DNA from: CAYSPG01 sp964432885
GTDB taxonomy: Bacteria; Bacteroidota; Bacteroidia; AKYH767-A; OLB10
NCBI GenBank assembly: GCA_964432885.1
Contig: CAYSPG010000009.1
Span: forward strand, 62,001-126,000
Direction: 5' to 3'
Length of the DNA: 64,000 nt
The notes under the pieces are model-generated. The model was given only the letters and a program-made list of their open reading frames with translations, was not told the origin of the DNA and did not search any database. The position numbers were made by a program, and so were the translations under genes. Of the stretch, positions 1 through 8,773 are shown piece after piece (positions within the stretch are counted from its first letter, which is position 1; each line of letters starts with the position of its first letter).

Positions 1-806
1 TTAACTGTTAACCCTTTTTCAACACCATCTAAATACTGCCGAACGGTTTTTTTATCTTCTTTAATAAACGATTGGTTTAATAAAGTGCTTTCCTGGTAAA
101 ATTTGTTGAGTTTTCCCATTGCAATTTTCTCAATCATGTTTTCGGGCTTACCTTCCGCACGGGCCTGCTCTTTTCCAATTTCAATTTCTCGGTTTAGGGT
201 ATTTTGATCAACATCATCTTTGTCAACAGCTACCGGATTCATTGCGGCAATTTGCATGGCCACGTCTTTGCCTGCATCGGCAGGTGCCGTTGCGGTTGAT
301 AGCCCTACCATCGAAACTATTTTATTTCCGGGGTGGATATAAATTACAACCTTTGGTGCTTCAATAATAGTATATCCAATAAACTCCATCTTTTCGCCTA
401 TTTTACCGACCAAATCAGAAAGTTTATCGGCAACGGTTACACCTTGCATTGGTAGTGACATTACAGCATCAACACTTGTTGCATTGTTAGCCATTGCAAT
501 GTCAAGCACCGCATCAACGAAGGTGGTAAAATCTGCGCTTTTTCCAACAAAGTCGGTTTCGCATGTTAATCCCAATAAATATCCTTTGCTTGCATCGGCA
601 TTTGTTTTAGCCATAATGTAGCCTTCTTTGGTTTCGCGGTCGGCACGGTTAGCAGCAACTTTTTGCCCTCTTTTTCTTAATTCGTCAATGGCTTTTTCAA
701 AATCGCCATTGGCTTCCATCAACGCTTTTTTACAATCCATCATACCTGCACCGGTCATTTGGCGCAGTTTGTTTACATCGCTTGCACTAATTGTTAAGGT
801 ACTCAT
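1..806 (-). CDS. tsf: Elongation factor Ts, cut by the left window edge
   Basis: Cytosolic guanine-nucleotide exchange factor that recycles EF-Tu. Reading from the ATG at 806 the protein opens MSTLTISASDVNKLRQMTGA and continues with MDCKKALMEANGD, which together form the first EF-Ts signature (UBA-like N-terminal domain). The second signature follows near residue 80 as ETDFVGKSADF. About 268 residues are visible; the frame is still open at base 1 after GLTV, so only a few C-terminal residues should be missing compared with the roughly 275 aa usual in Bacteroidota. It is the last gene of rplM-rpsI-rpsB-tsf, 27 bp downstream of rpsB, and has no promoter of its own that I can see, so it is presumably cotranscribed. 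Confidence 0.96.
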   Translation of the reverse strand, partial: MSTLTISASDVNKLRQMTGAGMMDCKKALMEANGDFEKAIDELRKRGQKVAANRADRETKEGYIMAKTNADASKGYLLGLTCETDFVGKSADFTTFVDAVLDIAMANNATSVDAVMSLPMQGVTVADKLSDLVGKIGEKMEFIGYTIIEAPKVVIYIHPGNKIVSMVGLSTATAPADAGKDVAMQIAAMNPVAVDKDDVDQNTLNREIEIGKEQARAEGKPENMIEKIAMGKLNKFYQESTLLNQSFIKEDKKTVRQYLDGVEKGLTV

Positions 807-833
807 TTTTTATTGTCTCTGTATAATATAATA

Positions 834-1718
834 TTATTCTTCGGTAGTGTTTTTTACTTTTTTTACTGCTGATGTTTTACGCGGGCGACCGGTAGTTTTT
901 TTAGCAGGTGCTTTTTCTTCATCGCTGTTTTCGTCATCAGAAGCTGCTACCATAACTGTATCATCGCCCTCAGCGCGTTCACCTGATTCATCATCAGCAG
1001 CTGCTTCGCGTTCGCGGTCGGCTTCTTTATCCATTTTGCGCTCAGAAATTCCGTCTTCAATAGCACGAATCATTTCATTCATGATAAGCTCAATGGATTT
1101 TGTTGCATCATCGTTTGCCGGAATTGGAAAATCAATATTGGTAGGGTCGGTATTTGTATCGCAAATTGCAATGGTGGGAATACCTAATTTTTGCGCTTCG
1201 CTAACAGCAATGTGTTCTTTTAATACATCAACAATAAACAAAGCGGCAGGTAAACGAGTAAGATCAGCAATGCTACCTATTAGTTTTTCCATTTTAGCTT
1301 TTTGGCGGCTTACCTGCAAGCGCTCTTTTTTCGAAATGTTGTTAAACGTTTCGTCTTTCATAAACTTTTCAAACCCGGTCATTTTTTTAACCGACTTGCG
1401 CTGAGTAGAAAAATTAGTGAGCATGCCACCGGGCCATCGCTCGGTAATGTAAGGCATGTTTACACTTTTGGCAGCATTAGCAACAATTTCTTTAGCCTGC
1501 TTTTTGGTGGCAACAAACAAAATTCGTTTTCCTGATTTTGCAATTTGCTTAATAGCAGCAGTAGCTTCATCAAGCTTAGCCGATGTTTTGTTTAAATCAA
1601 TGATATGAATGCCATTGCGCTCCATAAAAATATAAGGAGCCATTTTGGGATTCCATTTGCGCTTCAAGTGACCAAAGTGGCAACCAGCGTCTAACAATTC
1701 CTGAGTATTTACGGACAT
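834..1718 (-). CDS. rpsB: 30S ribosomal protein S2 (uS2) with charged C-terminal extension
   Basis: Small-subunit protein that joins late in 30S assembly and binds near the mRNA exit side. The core begins MSVNTQELLDAGCHFGHLKR and contains the family blocks MAPYIFMERNGIHIIDL and FIVDVLKEHIAVSEAQKLGIP. I start it at 1718: the open frame reaches 1820, but those 34 extra residues would overlap the end of rpsI and do not look like S2. The protein is 294 aa. After about residue 228 it carries a ~65-residue low-complexity tail, first acidic (runs of D and E), then basic and containing GRPRK, an AT-hook-like motif. The tail is longer than in the basic S2 fold. It lies between rpsI and tsf in a conserved translation operon. 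Confidence 0.97.
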   Translation of the reverse strand: MSVNTQELLDAGCHFGHLKRKWNPKMAPYIFMERNGIHIIDLNKTSAKLDEATAAIKQIAKSGKRILFVATKKQAKEIVANAAKSVNMPYITERWPGGMLTNFSTQRKSVKKMTGFEKFMKDETFNNISKKERLQVSRQKAKMEKLIGSIADLTRLPAALFIVDVLKEHIAVSEAQKLGIPTIAICDTNTDPTNIDFPIPANDDATKSIELIMNEMIRAIEDGISERKMDKEADREREAAADDESGERAEGDDTVMVAASDDENSDEEKAPAKKTTGRPRKTSAVKKVKNTTEE

Positions 1719-1743
1719 GTATTTTTTGTTGATGGTGATAATA

Positions 1744-2130
1744 TTAACGTTTGCTGAATTGGAATCTCTTACGTGCTTTTTTCTGGCCGCTCTTTTTACG
1801 TTCAACCATACGGGGGTCACGCGTAAGCAACCCCTCTTTTTTTAAAGCAGGACGGTTTTCAGGATTAATATCGCATAATGCTCGTGCAATACCCAAACGT
1901 ATTGCCTCGGCCTGACCGGTAATTCCACCACCCATTACGTTTGCTTTTACATCAAACTGTCCGTTGGCATTTATAATTGCAAAAGCCTGTGTAACCTTGT
2001 TTTGAAGCGGACCTGTGGTAAAATATGTTTTATATTCACGGTTGTTTACGCTTATAGCACCTGTGCCGGCAGTAACATACACACGGGCAATAGCAGTTTT
2101 ACGTCTTCCTATTTTGTGGGTAATATCCAT
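1744..2130 (-). CDS. rpsI: 30S ribosomal protein S9 (uS9)
   Basis: Small-subunit head protein whose C-terminal basic tail reaches the P-site tRNA. It is 128 aa and begins MDITHKIGRRKTAIARVYVT, the typical S9 opening. The central GGGITGQAEAIRLGIARAL block is the family signature, and the protein ends in KKARKRFQFSKR, the expected arginine/lysine-rich tail with a terminal KR. It starts 6 bp after the rplM stop codon, so it is translated from the same mRNA as rplM. Confidence 0.98.
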   Translation of the reverse strand: MDITHKIGRRKTAIARVYVTAGTGAISVNNREYKTYFTTGPLQNKVTQAFAIINANGQFDVKANVMGGGITGQAEAIRLGIARALCDINPENRPALKKEGLLTRDPRMVERKKSGQKKARKRFQFSKR

Positions 2131-2136
2131 GGGTTA

Positions 2137-2589
2137 TTATAATTCTAATTTTAAAACTTTAGGGTTTTGAGCTTCGTGCGAATGGTTGGCGCCAACAAAA
2201 ACACGTAAATTCTTTTTAAGTGCATTTCCAAGTTTGTTTTTGGGAAGCATTTTATGCACTGCATGTTCAATGATACGCTCAGGTGTGTTGGCCGCAAGTA
2301 ATTTTTTGGGGGTTGTAAATCGCTGACCTCCAGGATACCCGGTGTGACGGGTGTACACTTTTTGATCCATTTTTTTTCCGGTGAGTTTTATTTTTTCGCA
2401 ATTGATAATAATTACGTTATCACCTGTATCAACATGAGGAGTAAAGCCTGCACGGTGTTTTCCTCTTAAAATTTTGGCCACTTCGGATGACAAACGACCT
2501 AAAACCTGATCGGTGGCGTCAACAAGTACCCACTCTTTTTTTGCAGTTTTCGCATTGAGCGACACTGTTTTATACGATGTAGTATCCAC
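2137..2589 (-). CDS. rplM: 50S ribosomal protein L13 (uL13)
   Basis: Early-assembly 23S rRNA-binding protein of the large subunit. The 150-aa sequence contains the family blocks WVLVDATDQVLGRLSSEVAK, LRGKHRAGFTPHVDTGDNVI, YTRHTGYPGG and HAVHKMLPKNKLG. It is the first gene of the rplM-rpsI-rpsB-tsf operon, and a well-formed Bacteroidota promoter lies just upstream (2626-2655). Length and ends agree with the family. Confidence 0.98.
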   Translation of the reverse strand: MDTTSYKTVSLNAKTAKKEWVLVDATDQVLGRLSSEVAKILRGKHRAGFTPHVDTGDNVIIINCEKIKLTGKKMDQKVYTRHTGYPGGQRFTTPKKLLAANTPERIIEHAVHKMLPKNKLGNALKKNLRVFVGANHSHEAQNPKVLKLEL

Positions 2590-2625
2590 GTTTATTATGT
2601 ATTATCCCTTTAAAAATCGGGGACG

Positions 2626-2655
2626 CAAAAGTAACAATACTTTTGAAACCAACAA
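2626..2655 (-). promoter_or_regulatory. Bacteroidota-type promoter of the rplM operon
   Basis: On the minus strand the -7 element TACTTTTG (2626-2633) fits TAnnTTTG exactly, and a -33 TTG (2653-2655) stands 19 bp upstream of it, the usual spacing for the primary sigma factor of this phylum. The expected transcript start is near 2618, giving a leader of roughly 30 nt before the rplM ATG at 2589. Confidence 0.7.
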
Positions 2656-2723
2656 GTGTTGTGAACAAAAAGGTGTTAACAAGCAATAATAAGGGGTAAA
2701 TATAGTGCCCAGTGGCACCCATT

Positions 2724-3812
2724 TTAGTTGGTTAACTCATCCTCTTCGGTAATGCCATCAAGTACTTCAACAAAGTTTATGTCCTGTACCCCAGTTTTAA
2801 TAACCAAGGGTTCTTTTTTACCCTTAACAAATACGGTATTTCCTTCTTTTAAATAACTGCGCGGTATTACAAGGGCATTTTGTTTTTGGGATATAATAAT
2901 ATTGGCCTCCACCGTCATACCGGCATAAAAAGTGTGGGGTCCTGGTGCATCAATGGTAGCTTTTACAAGGGATGATTTATCTGAACCTGAAACACGCGGG
3001 TAAATTTCTTTAATTAGGCCTGAGAATTGTTTTTCTTTAAAGGCATCAATGGAGTAAGCAATTTTTTGTCCGGGTTTAATGGCTGCAATATCCACTTCGT
3101 CAACCAAAAGTTCGGTTTCAAATTGTGCAGCATCGCCAATTTCAATAATAGGTTGAAGTGAATTTACAAGGGCCCCTTCCTGTGTGGCCACATCATATAC
3201 CTTGCCGTCAATTACCGAGTGAATATTAAATTCGTTTTGATTTCCGGATAAGGCCATATATTGGTTTTGGGCATTTTGATACTCAACATTTAATTTTTTA
3301 AGGGTGTTATTAAAGGTGTTTTGCGCCCGCAAGTAATTTTGTTTTGAAATATCGGCCTGTGTTTTTGCCTGGTCATAAGTAAGTGTTGATGTAGCGTTGC
3401 TTTTTAACAAAGCATTGTACCGTATAAAATTTACCGAGTCAAACTCAAATTTAGATTTGGCCGAAGCAAGTTCCTGTTTTGCTGCAATAATTAATTCGCC
3501 ATTTGGGTTGGCATTTTCAGCAGCTAAGGCAAGCAGGTTTTGGGCTGAACGTGTATTAAAGTCGCCCTGGTCGTTATAAATGCTGATTAATAAATCGCCA
3601 GCTTTAATGGTATCGCCAGGCTTTACAAATATTTTTTTTACGTAACCCGGAAATTTGCTGGTTATACGGTAATGATTTATTGGCAATAGTTTGCCAGATG
3701 CATATACTACTTCGGTAATGTTTTTGCGTTGGGGCCTTGAGGCAGTATCGGTTTTATTGCACGAAAATAAAACAAGCCCAAAAAATAATACAGCTAAACT
3801 TTTAAGCGGCAT
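2724..3812 (-). CDS. Periplasmic adaptor (HlyD/MacA-type) lipoprotein of an efflux system
   Basis: Membrane-fusion protein that would bridge an inner-membrane pump and an outer-membrane channel. I start it at MPLKSLAVLFFGLVLFSC (ATG at 3812): this gives a lipoprotein signal with the lipobox cysteine in FSCNK; the 17 residues upstream in the open frame are not signal-like. Then come a barrel-sandwich/lipoyl half (YVKKIFVKPGDTIKAGDLL), a coiled-coil hairpin at about residues 75-185, the second lipoyl half (IDGKVYDVATQEGALV) and beta-barrel domains (VDEVDIAAIKPGQKIAYSID). It is about 362 aa. No pump or TolC-like gene adjoins it, so its partner is unknown; an ABC ATPase at 13.9 kb could only be guessed at. 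Confidence 0.88.
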   Translation of the reverse strand: MPLKSLAVLFFGLVLFSCNKTDTASRPQRKNITEVVYASGKLLPINHYRITSKFPGYVKKIFVKPGDTIKAGDLLISIYNDQGDFNTRSAQNLLALAAENANPNGELIIAAKQELASAKSKFEFDSVNFIRYNALLKSNATSTLTYDQAKTQADISKQNYLRAQNTFNNTLKKLNVEYQNAQNQYMALSGNQNEFNIHSVIDGKVYDVATQEGALVNSLQPIIEIGDAAQFETELLVDEVDIAAIKPGQKIAYSIDAFKEKQFSGLIKEIYPRVSGSDKSSLVKATIDAPGPHTFYAGMTVEANIIISQKQNALVIPRSYLKEGNTVFVKGKKEPLVIKTGVQDINFVEVLDGITEEDELTN

Positions 3813-3830
3813 AACGTGTTTGATTGCTTG

Positions 3831-3847
3831 CAAAAGTACTATCTTTA
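3831..3847. promoter_or_regulatory. Possible overlapping divergent -7 elements
   Basis: A minus-strand TACTTTTG (3831-3838) precedes the adaptor gene start at 3812, and a plus-strand TATCTTTA (3840-3847) precedes the dienelactone hydrolase start. Neither has a -33 box at the preferred 19 bp, so this is a weak call based on the -7 match and position alone. Confidence 0.35.
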
Positions 3848-3862
3848 AACCATCACAAACCA

Positions 3863-4714
3863 ATGTATAAAATGAGAAAAATATTTTTAGTAATACTTAT
3901 TTGCACTGCCGGGTTAAACAGTGCACAGGCACAAACAGCATTGTGCTGCGCTGCCAGCGGCACCCATCAATTTGCCATGCTTGGCGCAGATAGCAAGTTT
4001 ATTGCATCTCACCTGGAGCCTGTTCCCATGCATTTTGTTCCTGAAAAAGGAAAAACAATTACCTATGCCACACCTGACGGAAAAAAAGCAAAAGCATTTG
4101 AAGTAAAAGCATCTGTTGAAACCAACAACTATGTTTTTATTTTTCACGAATGGTGGGGGCTTAATGAGTACATAAAAAAAACTGCCGAACAGTTGCAGGC
4201 CGATTTAGGCAATGTAAATGTAATTGCCCTTGACCTGTATGACGGGCAGGTAACAAGCAAAGCCGAACTTGCCGGCAAACTGATGCAAACCACGGAAGCA
4301 AAACGGATAATGGCTATAATTATTGGTGCAAGTGAATATGCAGGGACGCAGGCACAAATTCAAACTTTGGGTTGGTGTTTTGGCGGTACATGGAGCCTGC
4401 AGGCAGCCGAAATTTTAAAAGAAAAAACAAAAGGATGTGTGATGTATTATGGCATGCCCGAAAAGAAAAAAGAGGAAATTGAAAAAATAAATTTTCAGGT
4501 GCTTGGCATTTTTGCCAATAAAGATGAGTGGATAAAACCCGAAATAGTAACCGCTTTTGAAAACGATATGAAAGCGGCCGGAAAACAAATTACTGTTAAA
4601 CGTTACGAGGCCGACCATGCATTTGCAAATCCAAGTAATCCAAAACACGATAAGTCTAGTACTGATAGTGCTTATGCAAGCACTCTTGAGTTTTTAAAAA
4701 GCAATGTAAAATAA
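3863..4714 (+). CDS. Secreted dienelactone hydrolase family protein
   Basis: Alpha/beta-hydrolase of the dienelactone hydrolase family. A signal peptide is visible (MRKIFLVILICTAGLNSAQA, cleavage expected near AQAQ), so the start is 3863 or, three codons later, 3872; the open frame reaches 3824 but adds no plausible sequence. The nucleophile is cysteine in GWCFGGTWS (near residue 170), matching the GxCxGG motif of the family. The triad is likely completed by the Asp in NKDEWIKP and the His in EADHAFANP. An EWWGL motif early in the fold also fits. The substrate is unknown; periplasmic location is inferred from the signal peptide. It is divergent from the adaptor gene. Confidence 0.88.
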   Translation: MYKMRKIFLVILICTAGLNSAQAQTALCCAASGTHQFAMLGADSKFIASHLEPVPMHFVPEKGKTITYATPDGKKAKAFEVKASVETNNYVFIFHEWWGLNEYIKKTAEQLQADLGNVNVIALDLYDGQVTSKAELAGKLMQTTEAKRIMAIIIGASEYAGTQAQIQTLGWCFGGTWSLQAAEILKEKTKGCVMYYGMPEKKKEEIEKINFQVLGIFANKDEWIKPEIVTAFENDMKAAGKQITVKRYEADHAFANPSNPKHDKSSTDSAYASTLEFLKSNVK

Positions 4715-4743
4715 CCTGCAGCAGGCACGTTTTACCAAAACAA

Positions 4744-5499
4744 TTACTTATTTACTTTTCGCAAATACTGCTCAATGGCCATGGTCATGCTTGGCGCTTC
4801 GGGTATGGGCGCCTGCACATCCAGTTGCAATTTTGATTTAACAACAGCCTGCACAGTGGTGCTACCAAAGGCGGCTATGCGTGTGTTTTGCTGTTTATAC
4901 TTTGGAAAATTTTTAAACAAAGATGTTACCCCCGATGGACTAAAAAAAACAATCATATCGTAGGCATCAGGATTAAGTTCGGCAAGGTTGCTGCACACGG
5001 TTTTGTAAATTACGGCTCGGGTAAAAGCAATATCGTGCTCTTTAAGTGTATCGGCAATTTCCTGTTTTTGCACATCGCTGCAAGGCAGTAAGAATTTTTC
5101 TTTTCGATGCTTTTTTATAAGGTCCATCAAATCGCCAATGTTGTGTTTGCCGTAAAAAATTTTGCGCTTGCGATAGGTAATATATTTTTGAAGGTAAAAA
5201 GCGGTTGATTCAGAAACACAAAAAAACTTTATCTCGTCATAATTGTGAAAACGCATTTCGGCAGCCATGCGAAAGTAGTGGTCGGCAGCCTGGCGGCTTG
5301 TAAGAATTACGGCCGGGTATTCGGCAACATTTATGCGGTGTTTTCTAAAGTCCTTGGCCGGAATACCTTCTATCTGTATAAACGGCTTAAAGTCAATTTT
5401 TACATTGAATTTTTTTGCAAGGTCGAAGTATGGATTTTTGTCGGATTCGGGTTTTGGTTGAGTAACCAAAATTGTTTTTACCTTATTGCTTTCAGCCAT
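4744..5499 (-). CDS. hemD: Uroporphyrinogen-III synthase
   Basis: Cytosolic heme-pathway enzyme that cyclises hydroxymethylbilane with inversion of ring D. The 251-aa protein has the two-domain HemD layout: TILVTQPKPESDKNPY at the start, PAVILTSRQAADHYF at the first domain end, and MIVFFSPSGVTSLFKNFP followed by RIAAFGSTTVQAV in the second. Sequence conservation in this family is low; the FSPSGV and AFGSTT blocks and the neighbouring DUF4271 gene, a pairing common in Bacteroidota, are the main support. It starts 33 bp after the DUF4271 gene and probably shares its transcript. Confidence 0.9.
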   Translation of the reverse strand: MAESNKVKTILVTQPKPESDKNPYFDLAKKFNVKIDFKPFIQIEGIPAKDFRKHRINVAEYPAVILTSRQAADHYFRMAAEMRFHNYDEIKFFCVSESTAFYLQKYITYRKRKIFYGKHNIGDLMDLIKKHRKEKFLLPCSDVQKQEIADTLKEHDIAFTRAVIYKTVCSNLAELNPDAYDMIVFFSPSGVTSLFKNFPKYKQQNTRIAAFGSTTVQAVVKSKLQLDVQAPIPEAPSMTMAIEQYLRKVNK

Positions 5500-5532
5500 G
5501 TATTATAATCTCGAAAACTTCTGTTATGTGCG

Positions 5533-6723
5533 TCATACAATTTTTGCAATCAGCAGCACAGGTGCGATTTCAAGGGTGCAAAAGTATAGAAATAAATAAT
5601 ACAACGAACTTAACGACATACCCAAACCAATTGTAAATGCTCTGAAAACGCGGTAAAAAAATGCGGCCAGGATACATGCAACCCCAACATATAAAATATA
5701 GGTTGCATACATGGCCGGTGCAAATGCAAGTAAAACGATTACCGGAATAAGCACCATACCAAGTATATTATTAATTAAAAAAATATTAAAAATATAAACA
5801 GCAACTGGTTTTTCAATTTCAAGAATATGGCCAAGCAGTTTTATCAAAAGCATTTTTATTGAATAAAAACAAGCTATCAAAATTGCAAACAGAAAAAAAC
5901 GGAATATACCCTGATTGTAAAAAGGCCTGCTCCATTCGTACTTAACACTTACATAATATAAAAACAAGGCCGCTATACCATAAAATACAATGTTAAGTAA
6001 AACAGAAGCCCGCTGCACCAAAATGTTTTCGTCACGCACCACCTGGTTTGAAACAGCAAGGCTGTAAAATGCTTCAAACAGCTGTCTGAATATTTTGTTA
6101 TACAACATTTTAATGATGGTGATGCCTGCCACCATTAATATAAGTATAATGGTAAACCAATCGGGTAAAAGAGTTGTGTGTACCTGGGGTGTGCCGGATG
6201 TATTGGTTAAGTTATGTGCTTTAAAATATTTTGATGAATTAAGATAAGGGGTAATAACGGTTGATGATTTTTCAAAAGTTTCGTCATCCGTAAATTTAAA
6301 TTCAAACGAATCGATTTTTAAAGCCGCTTGAGCAAGGGCCGAATCGGCAAGCAGGCTATCGTTAATTAGCGGGGTTATGGTTGTGGTGCCTGCATTGGTT
6401 TCAGCCGTTTTTAGTGGCACCGGTATTTCAGCAGCAGATGCCTGCGTAACGGGTGCGGCAGGGGTCTGCGTTTTTTTTTCTTTTACTACAACGGTTTTTA
6501 ATTCTTGCTTTGGTGGCTGCTCTTGGGTGGTGGCCTGCTTAGGTTTATCCGTTTTAGGTGTGGATGGTTTAACCGTTTTTTTTACCGATACGGGTGTTGT
6601 TTCTTTGGACTTTTTTTCTGTACTTTTTTTTTGCTCAATCGTTTCGCGGTTTAAAAATGGGGCAAAAGGAAGCTTATCGCCACTTTTTTTAAGCGAGTCG
6701 GAGGGGGCTATTTGCGGAATCAT
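5533..6723 (-). CDS. DUF4271 integral membrane protein
   Basis: Inner-membrane protein of unknown function. Residues about 1-130 are low-complexity, rich in K, T, P and A with no signal peptide. From about residue 185 onward there are six to seven hydrophobic segments, beginning WFTIILILMVAGITIIKML and ending LYYLFLYFCTLEIAPVLLI. The C-terminal half matches the DUF4271 pattern seen beside hemD throughout Bacteroidota. The long K/T/P-rich N-terminal part is the variable portion of the family; whether it is cytosolic or periplasmic is not clear. It lies upstream of hemD on the same strand. Confidence 0.85.
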   Translation of the reverse strand: MIPQIAPSDSLKKSGDKLPFAPFLNRETIEQKKSTEKKSKETTPVSVKKTVKPSTPKTDKPKQATTQEQPPKQELKTVVVKEKKTQTPAAPVTQASAAEIPVPLKTAETNAGTTTITPLINDSLLADSALAQAALKIDSFEFKFTDDETFEKSSTVITPYLNSSKYFKAHNLTNTSGTPQVHTTLLPDWFTIILILMVAGITIIKMLYNKIFRQLFEAFYSLAVSNQVVRDENILVQRASVLLNIVFYGIAALFLYYVSVKYEWSRPFYNQGIFRFFLFAILIACFYSIKMLLIKLLGHILEIEKPVAVYIFNIFLINNILGMVLIPVIVLLAFAPAMYATYILYVGVACILAAFFYRVFRAFTIGLGMSLSSLYYLFLYFCTLEIAPVLLIAKIV

Positions 6724-6815
6724 ACTACGGTTAACGGTGTGTCAAAATTAAAATCCGGCATTGCGTATTTTCACCCACATTGGATAAGTAATAAACAGCC
6801 TTTACGGCAAACAAT

Positions 6816-8342
6816 GTGAATAACCACAGCCATAAGTATATTTACGCGGTGAAAAAATTTGCCTTTATAGTTACACTGCTGATGATGGCCCTGCCTGCTA
6901 AGGGGCACTATGCCTTTAACAGCAATTGCCTTAACGCATACAGGTTTATTTTTGATTTTAAATTTGAACAGGCACAACAACTAATTAATGCCGAAAAAAA
7001 AACAAATCCCGATAACGGGATTGCCTGGTACCTTGAGCACTACCTGCTTTTTTTGAAATCATTTATATCTGAAGAAGCGAACGATTTTATCGCTTTAAAA
7101 AATCACCGCGATGCCGCATTTGACTTTTTGGATAAAGCTGCAAAAAATTCGCCTTACCACCTTTATTGCAAAGCTGAAATAAATTTGCAAACCGCTTTTG
7201 TAAAAATCAAGTTTAAAGAGTACATAACCGGAGCGCTGGAAATTCGCAGGGCGTTTAAAGACCTTGAAGAAAATCAACGGCAGTATCCTGATTTTGCGCC
7301 CAACCATAAAGGCCTGGGTATTATGCATGCATTTATAGGCGCTGTGCCTACCAACTACAATTGGCTGCTTAAGCTGGCAGGCATGCATGGCACCATACAG
7401 CAGGGGCTTTTTGAACTTGAACAATTATACAAGGCCACCTCCCCGCCCTTATCGCCTTATTATTTTTTAAACAAAGAAGCGCAGCTTGTATGGCTTTTTT
7501 CAAAACAGCATCTTGAAAAAAACAACAAAGAAGTACTGCGCATATTGGAGGCCATGCCTGCGCCTGCTAATGCAGTTGAAGTTTTTTTTGCCGCCAACAT
7601 TTACTACAACTCAGCCCGCAATGATGATGTTATAAATGTAATTGGCAACCTTGCGCATGATAACAATGGTTATAAAATGTACTACCTTAATTTTTTAAAA
7701 GGGCTTGCGCTGTTAAATAAACTGGATGCATCGGCTCGTGATGAGTTTACTGCTTACCTCAAAAATTTTAAAGGCACCAGTTTTGTAAAAGCATCGCATC
7801 AAAGGCTTGCGTGGTTGTGCATTATAAATGCCGACACGGCAGGCTATAAACACCACATGCTACTGTGCAAAACCAGCGGCAGCGATTTTAATGATGAAGA
7901 CAAGCAGGCGCTTAAAGAAGCTGCTGACGGCATCATACCCAACACCCTGTTGCTAAAAGCGCGCCTGCTGTTTGACGGGGGCTATTACCCCCAGGCACTT
8001 GCCATGCTTGCCGGCAAGCCCATCGAAAATTTTCCAACCCTGCGTGACCAGGTTGAAGTTACCTACCGCCTTGCGCGCATATATGACAAAACCCAGCGCA
8101 CCGCCAAAGCCAAAGAACTTTATACACAAACCATTGATAACGGAAAAAACCTTACCTACTACTTTGCCGCCAACTCATGCCTGCAATTGGGGTTGATGTA
8201 CGAAAACGAAAACGACAAATCCAATGCAGAAAAGTATTACAGACTTTGCCTATCGCTGCGCAACCACGAGTATCAAAACAGCATTGACCAAAAGGCCAAA
8301 GCAGGCCTTAACAGGCTTGGGAAAAACACCAGCGGGGGGTAG
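6816..8342 (+). CDS. Secreted tetratricopeptide-repeat protein, unknown function
   Basis: A 508-aa protein with an N-terminal hydrophobic segment (FAFIVTLLMMALPAKG) that reads as a signal peptide; translation could begin at the ATG at 6816 or a GTG a few codons later. The rest is almost wholly helical and includes TPR-like helix pairs, clearest at residues about 400-500 (TYRLARIYDKTQRTAKAKEL, then LQLGLMYENENDKSNAEKYY). A middle block contains NHKGLGIMHAFIGAVPTNYN. It resembles a common Bacteroidota family of periplasmic TPR proteins with no assigned role. It is divergent from the DUF4271 gene, with 92 bp between them. Confidence 0.82.
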   Translation: MNNHSHKYIYAVKKFAFIVTLLMMALPAKGHYAFNSNCLNAYRFIFDFKFEQAQQLINAEKKTNPDNGIAWYLEHYLLFLKSFISEEANDFIALKNHRDAAFDFLDKAAKNSPYHLYCKAEINLQTAFVKIKFKEYITGALEIRRAFKDLEENQRQYPDFAPNHKGLGIMHAFIGAVPTNYNWLLKLAGMHGTIQQGLFELEQLYKATSPPLSPYYFLNKEAQLVWLFSKQHLEKNNKEVLRILEAMPAPANAVEVFFAANIYYNSARNDDVINVIGNLAHDNNGYKMYYLNFLKGLALLNKLDASARDEFTAYLKNFKGTSFVKASHQRLAWLCIINADTAGYKHHMLLCKTSGSDFNDEDKQALKEAADGIIPNTLLLKARLLFDGGYYPQALAMLAGKPIENFPTLRDQVEVTYRLARIYDKTQRTAKAKELYTQTIDNGKNLTYYFAANSCLQLGLMYENENDKSNAEKYYRLCLSLRNHEYQNSIDQKAKAGLNRLGKNTSGG

Positions 8343-8416
8343 GGTTTGCAAAAACCACCTTTTTTTTAAGGCAGTAACCCTTGTGCGTATGGCATCATGG
8401 CTTTTATACCCACCCC

Positions 8417-8671
8417 TTACGCCAAACGCTCCACCACCCATCCGTTTTTGTCAATCGTATCGGCACAGGCAAACTTTTTTCCTGTACGCCTGGCTATGCG
8501 GTTGCAAAAAATTACAGGCGTTCTTTTTTTCCATTTAAAATCAGCGCGGGTTACCAACCATGTTTCGCCCGCCTCCATGTTTTCTATGGCCGTGTTTACA
8601 GGATGTTTTTTGCCTGCCTTGTGCGATTTTATCCTCGCTGCTTCTTCTTTACTTATTTTTTTCATGTTCAA
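8417..8671 (-). CDS. Small unknown protein, 84 aa
   Basis: I do not recognise a characterised family. The protein begins MNMKKISKEEAARIKSHKAG (or at the second Met), is lysine/arginine-rich and predicted soluble, and has a compact C-terminal part with TWLVTRADFKWKKRTPVIFC and a hydrophobic end WVVERLA. Regular amino-acid use and a plausible fold suggest a real gene rather than a shadow; the plus-strand frames opposite it look random. It is divergent from the 312-aa gene at 9104, and the palindrome array at 8774-9022 occupies the space between their starts. Confidence 0.6.
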   Translation of the reverse strand: MNMKKISKEEAARIKSHKAGKKHPVNTAIENMEAGETWLVTRADFKWKKRTPVIFCNRIARRTGKKFACADTIDKNGWVVERLA

Positions 8672-8773
8672 AGTTTTGGTTTGTTAACAGCTACCTTATT
8701 ACAATATTCTTTCCAAACTTACCGATATGCTCTTACAAAACATAAATATTTATTAACAAAACATAGTTGCCTG

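Noticed and set aside
119..831. Plus-strand frames opposite tsf
   Set aside because: They are antisense to a complete, well-conserved EF-Ts reading frame.
1719..1820. Longer rpsB starting at 1820
   Set aside because: The added 34 residues overlap the rpsI 3' end and lack S2 similarity; MSVNTQELL at 1718 is the conserved start.
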